Program-made: the position numbers and the translations under genes
In this document: positions 1 through 9,388 of the stretch, piece by piece
How the letters are laid out: each line of letters opens with the position of its first letter
Position numbering within the stretch: position 1 is the first letter of the stretch
From: an uncultured SAR116 cluster alpha proteobacterium
GTDB lineage: Bacteria > Pseudomonadota > Alphaproteobacteria > Puniceispirillales > Marisalimonadaceae
DNA: 64,000 nucleotides
Direction of reading: 5' to 3'
NCBI GenBank assembly: GCA_902543145.1
Contig: CACBXG010000002.1
Span: 124,001 to 188,000, forward strand
Notes under the pieces: model-generated
Told to the model about the DNA's origin: nothing
The model's database searches: none
What the model saw: the letters and a program-made list of their open reading frames with translations, nothing else

Positions 1-603
1 GATGAAGGAGATATTTTCTTAAACGACAAATCAAAAACAATCCTCAATTTTACAAAAATTTCGGAACCAAAACTTCGTTTAATTCAAAGATCTGATCTAG
101 CATTTGTGCATCAAAATCCTCGTGATGGTCTCAGAATGAATATAAGTGCAGGAGGAAATATTGGTGAAAGATTAATGGCAATTGGTCATAGAAATTATGG
201 TGAAATTAGAGAAATCGCTGCAAATTGGCTAGAAAAAGTTGAAATTGATGTTAACAGAATTGATGATAAGCCAAGTACTTTTTCTGGAGGAATGCAACAA
301 AGACTTCAAATTGCAAGAAATCTTGTAACTAGACCAAGATTGATTTTTATGGATGAACCTACTGGAGGTTTGGATGTATCTGTACAAGCTAAAATCTTGG
401 ATTTATTAAGAAACCTTGTAAGAGAACTTGGCATTGCTGCAGTAATAGTTACACACGATCTTGCAGTAGTTAGACTTTTAGCTGATCGTATAATTGTAAT
501 GCAAAATGGAAATGTAATAGAAGCTGGTTTGTGTGATCAGGTTTTAGATGATCCACAGCATAAATATTCGCAATTATTAGTTAGTTCAGTATTACAGGTG
601 TAA
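1..603 (+). CDS. phnK: C-P lyase ATP-binding subunit PhnK (5' end outside window)
   Basis: The frame is open from base 1, so this is the C-terminal 200 residues of a longer protein; the Walker A motif lies upstream of the window. Visible are the ABC signature FSGGMQQR, Walker B LIFMDEPT followed by GGLD, and the H-loop VTHD, ending with a short C-terminal tail after a PQHKYSQLL segment as in oligopeptide-type ABC ATPases. PhnK is the ATPase that docks on the PhnGHIJ C-P lyase core, which breaks carbon-phosphorus bonds of alkylphosphonates in the cytoplasm. The identification as PhnK rather than a peptide-transporter ATPase rests on PhnL starting one base after its stop and PhnN after that. 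Confidence 0.93.
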   Translation, partial: DEGDIFLNDKSKTILNFTKISEPKLRLIQRSDLAFVHQNPRDGLRMNISAGGNIGERLMAIGHRNYGEIREIAANWLEKVEIDVNRIDDKPSTFSGGMQQRLQIARNLVTRPRLIFMDEPTGGLDVSVQAKILDLLRNLVRELGIAAVIVTHDLAVVRLLADRIIVMQNGNVIEAGLCDQVLDDPQHKYSQLLVSSVLQV

Positions 604-604
604 A

Positions 605-1270
605 ATGATACAAATTAAAAATTTAAACAAATCATTCCAACTTTATAATCAAAACGATACAAACATAAATGTATTTAAAAATATAAACTTCAGAGTTAAT
701 AAAGGTGAGGTTGTTGCACTTACTGGCAACTCTGGCACAGGTAAATCTACTTTATTAAAATTAATCTATGGAAGTTATGTGATAAGTAAAGGTGATGTTC
801 TTATTTCAGATATTAATATTAGAAAATCATCACCTAGAGATATTTTAAAACTAAGAAAGAATAAATTGGGGTATGTTAGTCAATTTTTGAGAGTTGTACC
901 TAGAGTGCCAACAATAGATGTTGTAATAGAACCCTTGCTTGAGATTGGATGTGAAAAAAAAATTGCATTAAAAAAAGCTCAAGAAATATTAGAAAGACTT
1001 AATATTCCAAAAAATTTGTGGAACTTATCTCCCTTAACTTTCTCAGGAGGTGAACAACAAAGAGTAAATATTGCTAGGGGTTTTATTCATAATTATCCGT
1101 ATTTACTTTTAGATGAACCAACCGCAAGTCTGGACCAAAATAATAAAAATGTTGTATTAGATTTAATAGAAAAAGCTAAGCTAAATGGTTCAGCTATAAT
1201 AGGAATATTTCATGATGAAACAGCTAGAAACAAAGTTGCTACAAGAGAAGTCAATTTAGAAAATTTATGA
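605..1270 (+). CDS. phnL: C-P lyase ATP-binding protein PhnL
   Basis: Full-length ABC-type ATPase of 221 residues, the usual PhnL size. Walker A GNSGTGKST is at residues 41-49, the signature FSGGEQQR and Walker B YLLLDEPT are in the second half, and an H-loop-like FHDE follows. PhnL works with PhnK in the C-P lyase machinery and is thought to support attachment of the phosphonate to ribose by PhnI or remodelling of the complex; it has no membrane partner here. The ATG follows the phnK stop by one base and phnN starts four bases after its own stop, so translation is probably coupled through the operon. Confidence 0.94.
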   Translation: MIQIKNLNKSFQLYNQNDTNINVFKNINFRVNKGEVVALTGNSGTGKSTLLKLIYGSYVISKGDVLISDINIRKSSPRDILKLRKNKLGYVSQFLRVVPRVPTIDVVIEPLLEIGCEKKIALKKAQEILERLNIPKNLWNLSPLTFSGGEQQRVNIARGFIHNYPYLLLDEPTASLDQNNKNVVLDLIEKAKLNGSAIIGIFHDETARNKVATREVNLENL

Positions 1271-1274
1271 ATTA

Positions 1275-1811
1275 ATGAAAAAAACTAATGGCAATTTATT
1301 TGTGATTGTAGGAGCTTCTGGAGTAGGTAAAGATACTTTATTAAATGAAATAAAAGCTAGGCTAGAAAATTTTTACTTTGTAAAAAGGTATATTACCAGA
1401 ACCCTCGATAAAAATAATGAAGACCATATCGCTATATCAAATACTGATTTTCAAAATAAGGTTAAAGATGGTTTTTTTGCAATAAGCTGGCAAGCACATT
1501 CCTTATCATATGGTATTCCAAAAGATATTGAAGATGAATTGAAAAAAGGTGTTAATGTAATTTTTAATGGATCAAGACTCGCTTTGAAGCAAATTAGGGA
1601 AAGTTATCCTGATGCAAAGATTATTTGCATTATTGCTTCCAAAAAAGCTATTGAAAGCCGTCTTATATCAAGAAATAGAGAAAGTAAGGATGATATTAAA
1701 AAAAGACTTAATAGAGAAGTTGGAAAATTACCTTCGGATACAATCTATGTTAAAAATGACATTGATTTAGAAACAGGCGTAAATAACTTAATTAATGCTT
1801 TAAATTATTAA
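1275..1811 (+). CDS. phnN: Ribose 1,5-bisphosphate phosphokinase PhnN
   Basis: A 178-residue P-loop kinase of the guanylate-kinase-like fold with GASGVGKD at residues 13-20. PhnN phosphorylates ribose 1,5-bisphosphate to PRPP, so the ribose used as carrier by C-P lyase re-enters nucleotide synthesis. Length and operon position right after phnK-phnL fit the family well. Its 3' end overlaps the convergent DUF1045 gene by 20 bases, which leaves no separate terminator for the phn transcript on this side. Confidence 0.93.
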   Translation: MKKTNGNLFVIVGASGVGKDTLLNEIKARLENFYFVKRYITRTLDKNNEDHIAISNTDFQNKVKDGFFAISWQAHSLSYGIPKDIEDELKKGVNVIFNGSRLALKQIRESYPDAKIICIIASKKAIESRLISRNRESKDDIKKRLNREVGKLPSDTIYVKNDIDLETGVNNLINALNY

Positions 1812-2499
1812 ATTTAAATCTTTTAATAAAATAAAATTTTTCATCACTCTTTTGTCCAAAAACACAAATATTATTAAAGTTTATCTTACTTAAATTAACT
1901 TGTTTTAAAATGTTTTGAAGAGATTTAAACACGCCATCAATTTCCTCAATATTTAATTTACTGGTAAGAGTTAAGTGAAATTTGAATTCATTAAATACGT
2001 AAGGATAACCCCACTTATAGAGCATTTTTTTTTGATTTGGGGTTAATTTTTCAGGATTTCTTTTTTTTAATTCATCTTCAGAAAGCTCATCTCTTAAATA
2101 ATCTAATCCCTTTACAAATTTATTAGATACTTCATTTACTTTGAGATTATTAGTAGGAATTAATGCAATGAAATTACCTAATTTTTTAATAATTAGTTCG
2201 TCTAAATTAAAACTATGTATTTGTTTTGATATTTCACAAACTTTATTTTCAAGATCATTAAAGGTATACCCATCCTTTAATCTAAATGGAGCTTTTATTG
2301 TGCCATGAAATCCATATTGTTTTGGTGCAAGTACAAATCTAGAAAATTTCTGTAAATTGGGTGAACTTGAAAGATCTGACTTAGTAGTTTCTAAACCTTT
2401 ATAAGGATCCCATCCTAACCAACATTTACCAAACACATCTAGCTCTGAATTTTCTAAAGGTGCATAATATATTGCATATCTTTTATAATATTCTTCCAT
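1792..2499 (-). CDS. DUF1045 2H-phosphoesterase-like phosphonate metabolism protein
   Basis: A 235-residue protein with two H-x-T motifs spaced as in 2H phosphoesterases: HGT at residues 65-67 and HLT at 175-177. It matches the DUF1045 family, which is repeatedly found in phn operons and annotated as putative phosphonate metabolism protein. 2H enzymes act on cyclic phosphates and related phosphodiesters. The C-P lyase pathway produces 5-phosphoribosyl 1,2-cyclic phosphate, which PhnP usually opens, so a role at that step is plausible but inferred. It is transcribed against phnKLN and divergently from phnM, separated from the latter by about 100 bases that hold a Pho-box-like site. Confidence 0.82.
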   Translation of the reverse strand: MEEYYKRYAIYYAPLENSELDVFGKCWLGWDPYKGLETTKSDLSSSPNLQKFSRFVLAPKQYGFHGTIKAPFRLKDGYTFNDLENKVCEISKQIHSFNLDELIIKKLGNFIALIPTNNLKVNEVSNKFVKGLDYLRDELSEDELKKRNPEKLTPNQKKMLYKWGYPYVFNEFKFHLTLTSKLNIEEIDGVFKSLQNILKQVNLSKINFNNICVFGQKSDEKFYFIKRFKFNNLKH

Positions 2500-2559
2500 A
2501 AGATTTACATATTATAGTTTTGTTTCAATTTAATTAATATATTTTAACTTTTAAAAAAA

Positions 2560-2577
2560 CTGTAATATTAGAGTCAT
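2560..2577 (+). promoter_or_regulatory. Candidate Pho box upstream of phnM
   Basis: The 18 bases read CTGTAATATTAGAGTCAT. Against the PhoB consensus (two CTGTCAT-type repeats 11 bases apart) the first half has one mismatch and the second half keeps GTCAT at the right spacing. A TATTTA at 2587-2592 is placed like a -10 box. It lies in the divergent spacer between the DUF1045 gene and phnM and could serve either direction. If this -10 is used, transcription would begin very close to the phnM start codon. Found by eye only. Confidence 0.5.
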
Positions 2578-2600
2578 ATGAATGGATATTTAAGGATTTC

Positions 2601-3746
2601 ATGTTGTCTGATGTCATTTTAAATAATGTTAATATTGTAACTGAAGACGAAGTCTTTTTGGGAAGTATTCAATTAAAAGATGGGTTTATTAAAAGGGTCA
2701 ATAAAGGAAAAAGCTCTATACCTAGATCTATAGATTGCAATGAAGATTATTTAATTCCAGGTTTAGTTGAACTACACACAGATAATTTAGAAAGGCATCT
2801 CAAACCAAGACCTGGTGTAAGTTGGCCTATAAATAATGCTCTTACAGCTCACGATGGAGAATTAGCATCTGCAGGTATTACAACTGTTTTCGATGCTTTA
2901 AGAGTAGGATCTATTAACAGAGATGGTGTGCATAGATATGACAAATATGCAAGAGAAACAGCCACCTCTATCAATAACTTATCAAAAGACAAATCTTTTA
3001 AGATTGATCATTTTATTCATCTAAGAGCTGAAATATGTTCAGAAAATTTAATTCAGGAGTTAGAAGAATTCAACGATGAGGATAAGGTAAAAATAGTTAG
3101 TCTTATGGATCACACACCAGGCCAAAGACAGTTTCGTGATGTTTCACAGTTCAAAGTTTATTTATCAGGGAAATTTGGTCTTTCGGAATCACAAATTCAA
3201 CAACACTTTTCATACTTAAAAGATCTTCAAAAAATGTTTGGTAAAAAACATAAAATTGAAACAATAAAATTTAGTAAAAGATTAAATGCAGTATTGGCTA
3301 GTCATGATGATACTACAATTTCTGATGTGGAAGAGAGTTGTTCACAAGGTATAAGTTTAGCTGAGTTTCCAACCACTCTTGAAGCAGCAACAAAGTGTAA
3401 AAGCAGTAACATAAAAATAATAATGGGAGCACCAAATTTAGTAAGAGGAGGATCTCATTCAGGTAATGTTTCAGCTCAATCACTTATTGATAAAGACCTT
3501 CTAGATATTTTAAGTTCAGATTACGTGCCTTCATCATTGATGATGGCAGCGATAATGTGGGGCATAAAATCTAATAATTTACCCAAAAGTATCGCTGCAG
3601 TAACTGCTAACCCCTGTAAAGTTACAGGCTTAAATGATAGAGGAATGATTAAAGAAGGTTTAAAAGCAGATTTGGTAAGATTAAGTATTAAAAAGGATTT
3701 ACCAATCATTAGAAAAGTATGGTCAAGTGGTCGAGAAGTTGCTTAA
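2601..3746 (+). CDS. phnM: Alpha-D-ribose 1-methylphosphonate 5-triphosphate diphosphatase PhnM
   Basis: 381 residues, the normal PhnM length, of the amidohydrolase superfamily. The metal-binding HTD is at residues 59-61 in a G-L-V-E-L-H-T-D-N context, followed by the PRPGVSWP segment typical of PhnM, and a SHDD motif later on. The enzyme removes pyrophosphate from ribose 1-methylphosphonate 5-triphosphate before the radical SAM C-P lyase step. AAGGA lies five bases before the ATG. It is split from phnKLN by an opposed gene and leads a plus-strand group with the ACR3 exporter eight bases downstream. Confidence 0.95.
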   Translation: MLSDVILNNVNIVTEDEVFLGSIQLKDGFIKRVNKGKSSIPRSIDCNEDYLIPGLVELHTDNLERHLKPRPGVSWPINNALTAHDGELASAGITTVFDALRVGSINRDGVHRYDKYARETATSINNLSKDKSFKIDHFIHLRAEICSENLIQELEEFNDEDKVKIVSLMDHTPGQRQFRDVSQFKVYLSGKFGLSESQIQQHFSYLKDLQKMFGKKHKIETIKFSKRLNAVLASHDDTTISDVEESCSQGISLAEFPTTLEAATKCKSSNIKIIMGAPNLVRGGSHSGNVSAQSLIDKDLLDILSSDYVPSSLMMAAIMWGIKSNNLPKSIAAVTANPCKVTGLNDRGMIKEGLKADLVRLSIKKDLPIIRKVWSSGREVA

Positions 3747-3753
3747 ATAAAAG

Positions 3754-4806
3754 ATGTATCCAAAACATAAAAAATTAAATCTATCATTTTTAGATAAATA
3801 CCTAACTCTATGGATATTTCTTGCAATGATTATAGGTATAGTTATTGGTAATGTTTTTCTTAATATGCCCAAATTTCTTGATTCAATAACTTTCAGTAAT
3901 ACAAATATTCCTATTGCAATAGGGCTTATTCTAATGATGTATCCACCTTTAGCAAAAGTTAAATATAAAAAAATAATTGAAGTTTTTAAAGATAAGAAAG
4001 TCTTAGCTTTGTCTTTATTTCAAAATTGGATAATAGGCCCTGCATTGATGTTTTTTTTAGCTGTTACTTTTCTTTCTGATAAGCCTGAATATATGACTGG
4101 CGTCATACTAATTGGTCTAGCTAGATGTATAGCAATGGTTCTTGTTTGGAATGAGTTGGCTAGAGGAAGTTCAGAATATGTAGCAGGATTAGTTGCCTTT
4201 AATTCAATTTTTCAAATTATCTTCTTCGCGCCTTATGCGTGGTTTTTTTTAAAAATTTTGCCGGAATTTTTTGGATATGGTGGACAAATTATTGATATCT
4301 CAATATTATACATCTCCAAAATTATTCTAATTTATCTTGGTATTCCATTTTTAGCAGGTTTTGTGACAAGATCATTATTAGTTAAAAGATATGGTGAAGA
4401 ATGGTACGAGAACAAGTTTCTTCCTAGAATAAGTCCTATAACTTTAATTGCGCTGTTATTTACAATAATTGTTATGTTTACTCTAAAAGGAAATGAACTT
4501 TTGAAACTACCTTTAGATGTTTTAACAATATCAATTCCTTTAGTCATATATTTTCTAATCATGTTTTTTATTAGTTTTGGTATCAGCACGTTTTATAATA
4601 TTAATTATCCAAAGGCTACTTCTTTATCATTCACTGCAGCTTCAAATAATTTTGAATTAGCTATTGCAGTTTCAATTGCCACTTTTGGGCTTGCATCAAA
4701 AGAGGCTTTCGCAACTGTTATTGGTCCTCTTGTTGAAGTACCTATACTAATATTACTAGTTTCCGTTGCTTTGAAATTTAAAGAAAAATATTTTAAGTAT
4801 ACTTAA
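3754..4806 (+). CDS. ACR3-family arsenite efflux permease
   Basis: 350 residues with about ten hydrophobic segments. The features expected for ACR3 are present: the conserved cysteine in the G-L-A-R-C motif (C125), E134 in the following helix region, and a C-terminal GPLVEVP segment carrying the essential glutamate. ACR3 exports arsenite from the cytoplasm across the inner membrane, driven by the proton gradient. No arsC or arsR is visible beside it. Its position seven bases after phnM suggests co-transcription with phosphonate genes, which would make sense because phosphate starvation raises arsenate uptake. A related substrate such as antimonite cannot be excluded. Confidence 0.9.
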   Translation: MYPKHKKLNLSFLDKYLTLWIFLAMIIGIVIGNVFLNMPKFLDSITFSNTNIPIAIGLILMMYPPLAKVKYKKIIEVFKDKKVLALSLFQNWIIGPALMFFLAVTFLSDKPEYMTGVILIGLARCIAMVLVWNELARGSSEYVAGLVAFNSIFQIIFFAPYAWFFLKILPEFFGYGGQIIDISILYISKIILIYLGIPFLAGFVTRSLLVKRYGEEWYENKFLPRISPITLIALLFTIIVMFTLKGNELLKLPLDVLTISIPLVIYFLIMFFISFGISTFYNINYPKATSLSFTAASNNFELAIAVSIATFGLASKEAFATVIGPLVEVPILILLVSVALKFKEKYFKYT

Positions 4807-4845
4807 AATTACCAACTATACTATAGCGTTATAAGAGTTAATGAT

Positions 4846-5694
4846 ATGAACCAAAAAATTATTAACATTGAGCAATCTGAGTATTGGAACGAAAAATCTG
4901 GGCCAAAGTGGGTAAGATTTGATGATTCCATGAATGAACGATTTTCTATTCTAACTAAAAAACTTTTTTTAAAAGCTAATATTAAAAAATCTGATCATGT
5001 TTTAGATATTGGTTGTGGGGGTGGGGAAACAACTTATCAAACTTCTAAATTATTAGATAATACTGGTCATGTTGTTGGAGCTGATATATCTAATACTCTG
5101 TTAGAACATGCAAAAAGTAAATTTTCAAATATCAATGTAATTGAATTTATAAACTGTGATGTACAAAATTATAAATTTAAAAAGAATTATTTTAATAAAG
5201 TTATATCAAGATTTGGCGTAATGTTTTTTGAAAATCCATTTGATGCTTTTCAAAATATACATTCATCAATGAAAACAAACGGTTCTCTACATTTTGTTTG
5301 TTGGACAGATTTAATGAAAAACGAATTCTTCATTGAAGGTATGGAAATTATAACAAAATATACTCAAGAAGATCTTCCAGAAATAACAAAAAAACCTGGT
5401 CCATTTGCATTTAATGATGAAGAATATATAAAAGAAATTCTTGAATTCTCTGGGTTTAAAAATATTAATGTTGATAAAGTTTATACTTCAATTTCAACTA
5501 AAGATAGTGTAACAAACAACGCAAAAATTCTTATGGGAATTGGACCAAGAGCAAAAATATTATCAGAAAAGAATTTATCTAGTGATAAATTATTAATCAT
5601 TAAGAATGAAATGATTGAATTATGCAAAAAAAGAAGAGTTAATGATGAAACAAATTATAAAGCATGTATAAATTATGTTTCGGCAATTAAATGA
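4846..5694 (+). CDS. Class I SAM-dependent methyltransferase
   Basis: 282 residues with motif I VLDIGCGGG at 52-60, a motif II acidic residue in GADIS, and post-motif segments typical of the Methyltransf_11/25 fold. The N-terminal YWNEKSGPKW and the later FGVMFF and FVCW segments fit a family of soluble methyltransferases with unassigned substrates. Arsenite methylation was considered because of the ACR3 neighbour 39 bases upstream, but the three-cysteine pattern of ArsM is not obvious, so the substrate is left open. The gene ends base-to-base against the convergent ppx gene (TGA followed directly by TTA). Confidence 0.75.
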   Translation: MNQKIINIEQSEYWNEKSGPKWVRFDDSMNERFSILTKKLFLKANIKKSDHVLDIGCGGGETTYQTSKLLDNTGHVVGADISNTLLEHAKSKFSNINVIEFINCDVQNYKFKKNYFNKVISRFGVMFFENPFDAFQNIHSSMKTNGSLHFVCWTDLMKNEFFIEGMEIITKYTQEDLPEITKKPGPFAFNDEEYIKEILEFSGFKNINVDKVYTSISTKDSVTNNAKILMGIGPRAKILSEKNLSSDKLLIIKNEMIELCKKRRVNDETNYKACINYVSAIK

Positions 5695-7152
5695 TTATAT
5701 AATCTCATAATTTAAATTAGAAGCATTAGCAAAGTTTTTTAATCTTCGTTCATTTTCTTTATCCATGAGAGCTTTGGCTTCAGGTTTTATTTTACAAGTT
5801 AATTTATTTTTCTTAATCTTAAATTTAATATTATCTAAATTTTTTGGTAATCCTGCGCTAAAATTATATAAAAATCTTAATCCTAAACCTATAGCATAAG
5901 ATGAAATTTTTTGCTTTTCTGAAAGTAAATTGATTATTCTTTTATCAATTTGTTGTTTATCTTTAGTACCAACATATCTGTGATAAACAACTTTGGCCAT
6001 CCATACCCTCTCAATATGAGTTAAATCTCTTACTGGTAGTGATAAGATTTTGTTTGCGGCAATATTACCTCTCATATCTGGCTGTTCGTCCCAAGAAATA
6101 TCTGAAAGATTAGTACTAATTTTAAATACCCTTTCAAGATCTTTATCTGCAATTTTTTCAAAAATAGGACTGAATATTTTTTTTATTTTAGTTTGCATAC
6201 CATTAAATCTTTGGTTTTTTGCAAGTACATTATAGTAGGCAACTTTATCTGGATTGATCCTATTTTCTTTATTTAATTCTGCTATCAATCCATCTCTTAT
6301 ACTTGTTCCACTAATCATAATATTTTTTACATTTGATGATAAAATCAGGTGAGTTATTATCTTTGCTGCAGTTGAAATAGTATCTGTTCTACCAGGAGGT
6401 ATACCTAATACTTCTTTGTTTTCATCTGACATTTGATCCAAAAGGATTATCCCTCTTTCGATATCGAATTTTAATCCATGCAATAATGAGAGTGGATAAT
6501 TATAATTCTTTATATAGGCAGAGCCTAGAGCTCTAAAACTTCCACCTGTTCCAAACAATGTAAGACCTTTAGATTTATTCAGCCATTCAACTTTATTAAT
6601 TTCTTTTCTGATTTCTTCACTAGTAATCTGAGATAAGTGTCCAATATCAATACTCGTTGATTTTTTCTTTTTTCCATCTTGAATAAGAATAAGTTCTAAA
6701 CTTCCTCCTCCTAAATCTGCTATAAGCCCTTTATCAACTTTTATGTTGCTAAGAACTCCTAAAGAGGCATAATCAGCTTCTTCTTTAGCAGACAAGATTT
6801 TAATATTATGATTAAGAAGTTTTTCTGCAGGACGTAAAAATTCTTTTGCATTTTTGGCTTTTCTAACAGCTGCAGTTGCTATAATTAATTGATGTTTTAC
6901 GGACATTGTTTTTATTATATATGCAAAACGCTTTATAGCTGACAAAGCTTTTGAAATTGATTGACTTGAAATATTTTTGCTCAATGATAAACCCTCACCG
7001 AGTTTACAATTTATTCTTTCATTGAATAATGGAAAAGGGTATTTACCATTTTGAGGATATATAACAAGTCTAATAGAATTAGATCCAATATCGATTATTG
7101 CTAATTTACCTTTATTTATCTTCCTATAAAAACTTAAAGCTACTTCATTCAT
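5695..7152 (-). CDS. ppx: Ppx/GppA exopolyphosphatase
   Basis: 485 residues of the actin-like ASKHA ATPase superfamily. Phosphate-1 loop IDIGSNSIRL is near residues 20-28, the catalytic glutamate region SAKEEADYAS is at 121-130, and the second phosphate loop DLGGGS is at 146-151. The length includes the C-terminal HD-like and tail domains of long Ppx enzymes. It hydrolyses terminal phosphates from polyphosphate (or pppGpp, which sequence alone cannot separate). It begins two bases after the ppk1 stop on the same strand, forming a synthesis and degradation pair. Confidence 0.93.
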   Translation of the reverse strand: MNEVALSFYRKINKGKLAIIDIGSNSIRLVIYPQNGKYPFPLFNERINCKLGEGLSLSKNISSQSISKALSAIKRFAYIIKTMSVKHQLIIATAAVRKAKNAKEFLRPAEKLLNHNIKILSAKEEADYASLGVLSNIKVDKGLIADLGGGSLELILIQDGKKKKSTSIDIGHLSQITSEEIRKEINKVEWLNKSKGLTLFGTGGSFRALGSAYIKNYNYPLSLLHGLKFDIERGIILLDQMSDENKEVLGIPPGRTDTISTAAKIITHLILSSNVKNIMISGTSIRDGLIAELNKENRINPDKVAYYNVLAKNQRFNGMQTKIKKIFSPIFEKIADKDLERVFKISTNLSDISWDEQPDMRGNIAANKILSLPVRDLTHIERVWMAKVVYHRYVGTKDKQQIDKRIINLLSEKQKISSYAIGLGLRFLYNFSAGLPKNLDNIKFKIKKNKLTCKIKPEAKALMDKENERRLKNFANASNLNYEII

Positions 7153-7154
7153 AC

Positions 7155-9287
7155 TTATATTTTAGCTAAGCTTCCCTGACCTGATAAACTTGGGTTTTTC
7201 ATAAAATAAGTATGAGCACAAAATGATTTGTCCTTATTTTCTAATTTGGAGTATTCCCCATATTTATTTAATTGCCAAGTATTTTTTGTGTCATTTATTA
7301 GAGCAGGTAATACTTGATCTAGGATTTGACTTCGAACTGTTTTATTTTCTAAAGGTATAAAAGCTTCAACTCTATGGTATAAATTACGAGGCATCAAATC
7401 AGCAGATGCTATATATACTAAATTACTTTCAGACTGAAATTTTCCTTTATTTGCAAAAACATAAATTCTCCCATGTTCAAGAAATCTCCCTATAATTGCA
7501 GTTACTGCAATGTTTTCTGACATTCCTTTAACATTAGGGCGTAGACAGCAAACACCCCTAACCATCAAGTGAATTTTAACTCCTGCATTGGATGCTTCAT
7601 AGAATTTTTCAATTATTTTTTGGTCTACAATCGCATTACATTTAATCCAAATTCCACTTTCAAAACCATCTTTAGCATTTTGTATTTCATTATCAATTTT
7701 CTCAATTAACCAATCATAAGAAGAGTTGGGTGAAATGATCATCTTATTTAATTGTTTTGGTTGAACATGACTGGTAAGAAAATTAAAGACTGATCTAGCA
7801 TCCTCACAAATATTTTTATCGATAGTGAATAACGAAAAGTCAGTATAAATTTTAGCAGTATGTGGATGATAATTACCAGTTCCACAATGAGCATAAGAAA
7901 CTAATTTTTTACCCTCTTTTCTTGTTATTAAAGATAATTTTGCATGTACTTTTAAATCAACTAGGCCGTAAGCAACTTGTGCACCAGCTTGTTCTAATAC
8001 TCTAGCTAGTTGAACATTATTTTCTTCATCAAATCGAGCTTTCAGCTCAATTACTGCAATAACAGATTTTCCTGACTCAGCAGCGGACACCAAAGCTTCT
8101 ACTATTGGTGAGTCAGGTGTTGTTCTGTATAGAGTCTGTCTAATTGTTAAAACATTTTTATCTGTTGCTGCCTGTTGAAGCAAACTTAAAACTACATCAA
8201 AACTTTCGTAAGGATGATGAACAATTATTTCTTTATTTTTTATTGCCGAAAAGCAATTTCCTTTAAAGTCTAATATTCTTTGTGGCATTCTGGGTTTGTA
8301 CGGTTTGAATATATTTTGTTTGGGTAGATTATTTATTATTTCAGTAAAGTCATTGATCCCAACAAATCCTTGCGCAACATATATATGATCGTCAGGAATA
8401 TTTAATTCCCTAGTTAAAAGTTTTTGAGCAGATTTAGATAAATCATGAGAAAAGGTTAAAGATACAATACCACCTCTTTTTCTGGCTTTAATTGCAGTTT
8501 CAAATTGCCCTATTAAGTCATCTGCTTCATCATCTATTTCAATTTCGGCATCTCTAATAACTCTAAACATGCCTGATTTTAATAATTTATATTCAGGATA
8601 AATTAAATGAACAAACTTTGTAACTAAGGTCTCCAGCAAAGCATATCTCTGATTTTCACCAGGTAATCTTATAAATCTATCTATATTATCAGGAAGTAAA
8701 ACCACACAATTTATATTTTTGTTTTTTGTATCTTTCATCTCCATTAATACACATTTGCCTTTATTTTGGATAAAAGGAAAAGGGTGTGCAGGATCTAACG
8801 TGGTTGGAGTTAAAAGAGGTAGAATATTTTGTTCATAATATTCTTTAAGCCATTCTAATTCATTTTTAGTCCATTTATTATCAAACAAAATTGAAACATC
8901 ACAATCTTCCTTTTCATTCAATAAATAATTCAAACATCGTTGCTGTTTATTTTTTAAATCTCTGGAAGCATTAAGTACTGTTTTAAATAATTCATCTGCT
9001 CTCATTCCAGTTTCAGGAACTGTATTGAAACCTTGACTTATAAGCTGATGTAGCCCAGCTATTCGAACCATATAAAATTCATCTAAATTTTCTGAAGAAA
9101 TTGTTACAAATCTAAGTCTTTCACCATAAGGAATTGTCTTATCATATGCTTGTAGTAAAACTCTTTCATTAAAAGATAACCAGCTAATTTCTCTGTCAAA
9201 ATATCTGTCATTTTGATTATTAATTAATTTTTTTGTGATTTTATTTAAAGACAATCTAACCTCAGGATTTGAGGTTTTGAGTTTCAT
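7155..9287 (-). CDS. ppk1: Polyphosphate kinase 1
   Basis: 710 residues, close to the usual 690-720 of PPK1. The four-domain architecture is visible: an N-terminal DREISWLSFN box at 31-40, a HHPYESFDVV segment at 357-366, and the catalytic histidine in KVHAKL (H448, equivalent to H435 of the E. coli enzyme). A GTGNYH and TAKIYTD stretch follows. It makes polyphosphate from ATP reversibly and is paired with ppx immediately downstream. Its proximity to the C-P lyase and arsenite export genes makes the first 9.3 kb a phosphorus-handling block. Confidence 0.96.
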   Translation of the reverse strand: MKLKTSNPEVRLSLNKITKKLINNQNDRYFDREISWLSFNERVLLQAYDKTIPYGERLRFVTISSENLDEFYMVRIAGLHQLISQGFNTVPETGMRADELFKTVLNASRDLKNKQQRCLNYLLNEKEDCDVSILFDNKWTKNELEWLKEYYEQNILPLLTPTTLDPAHPFPFIQNKGKCVLMEMKDTKNKNINCVVLLPDNIDRFIRLPGENQRYALLETLVTKFVHLIYPEYKLLKSGMFRVIRDAEIEIDDEADDLIGQFETAIKARKRGGIVSLTFSHDLSKSAQKLLTRELNIPDDHIYVAQGFVGINDFTEIINNLPKQNIFKPYKPRMPQRILDFKGNCFSAIKNKEIIVHHPYESFDVVLSLLQQAATDKNVLTIRQTLYRTTPDSPIVEALVSAAESGKSVIAVIELKARFDEENNVQLARVLEQAGAQVAYGLVDLKVHAKLSLITRKEGKKLVSYAHCGTGNYHPHTAKIYTDFSLFTIDKNICEDARSVFNFLTSHVQPKQLNKMIISPNSSYDWLIEKIDNEIQNAKDGFESGIWIKCNAIVDQKIIEKFYEASNAGVKIHLMVRGVCCLRPNVKGMSENIAVTAIIGRFLEHGRIYVFANKGKFQSESNLVYIASADLMPRNLYHRVEAFIPLENKTVRSQILDQVLPALINDTKNTWQLNKYGEYSKLENKDKSFCAHTYFMKNPSLSGQGSLAKI

Positions 9288-9388
9288 TTGGCAAATCTAA
9301 CTTAATCTCATCAATTTAAACCAGATGAATTCTCAAAACTATATCTTTGTAAATAATTTATATTTCAAATTTATTACATTAAAAATAT

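Noticed and set aside
4846..5694. Arsenite methyltransferase ArsM next to ACR3
   Set aside because: The conserved arsenic-binding cysteine arrangement is not evident; only a general SAM methyltransferase can be supported.
9193..9212. Two CTGTCA repeats near the 5' end of ppk1, resembling a Pho box
   Set aside because: The spacing is 12, not 11, bases, and the repeat encodes the conserved D-R-Y-F-D-R of PPK1, so protein sequence explains it.
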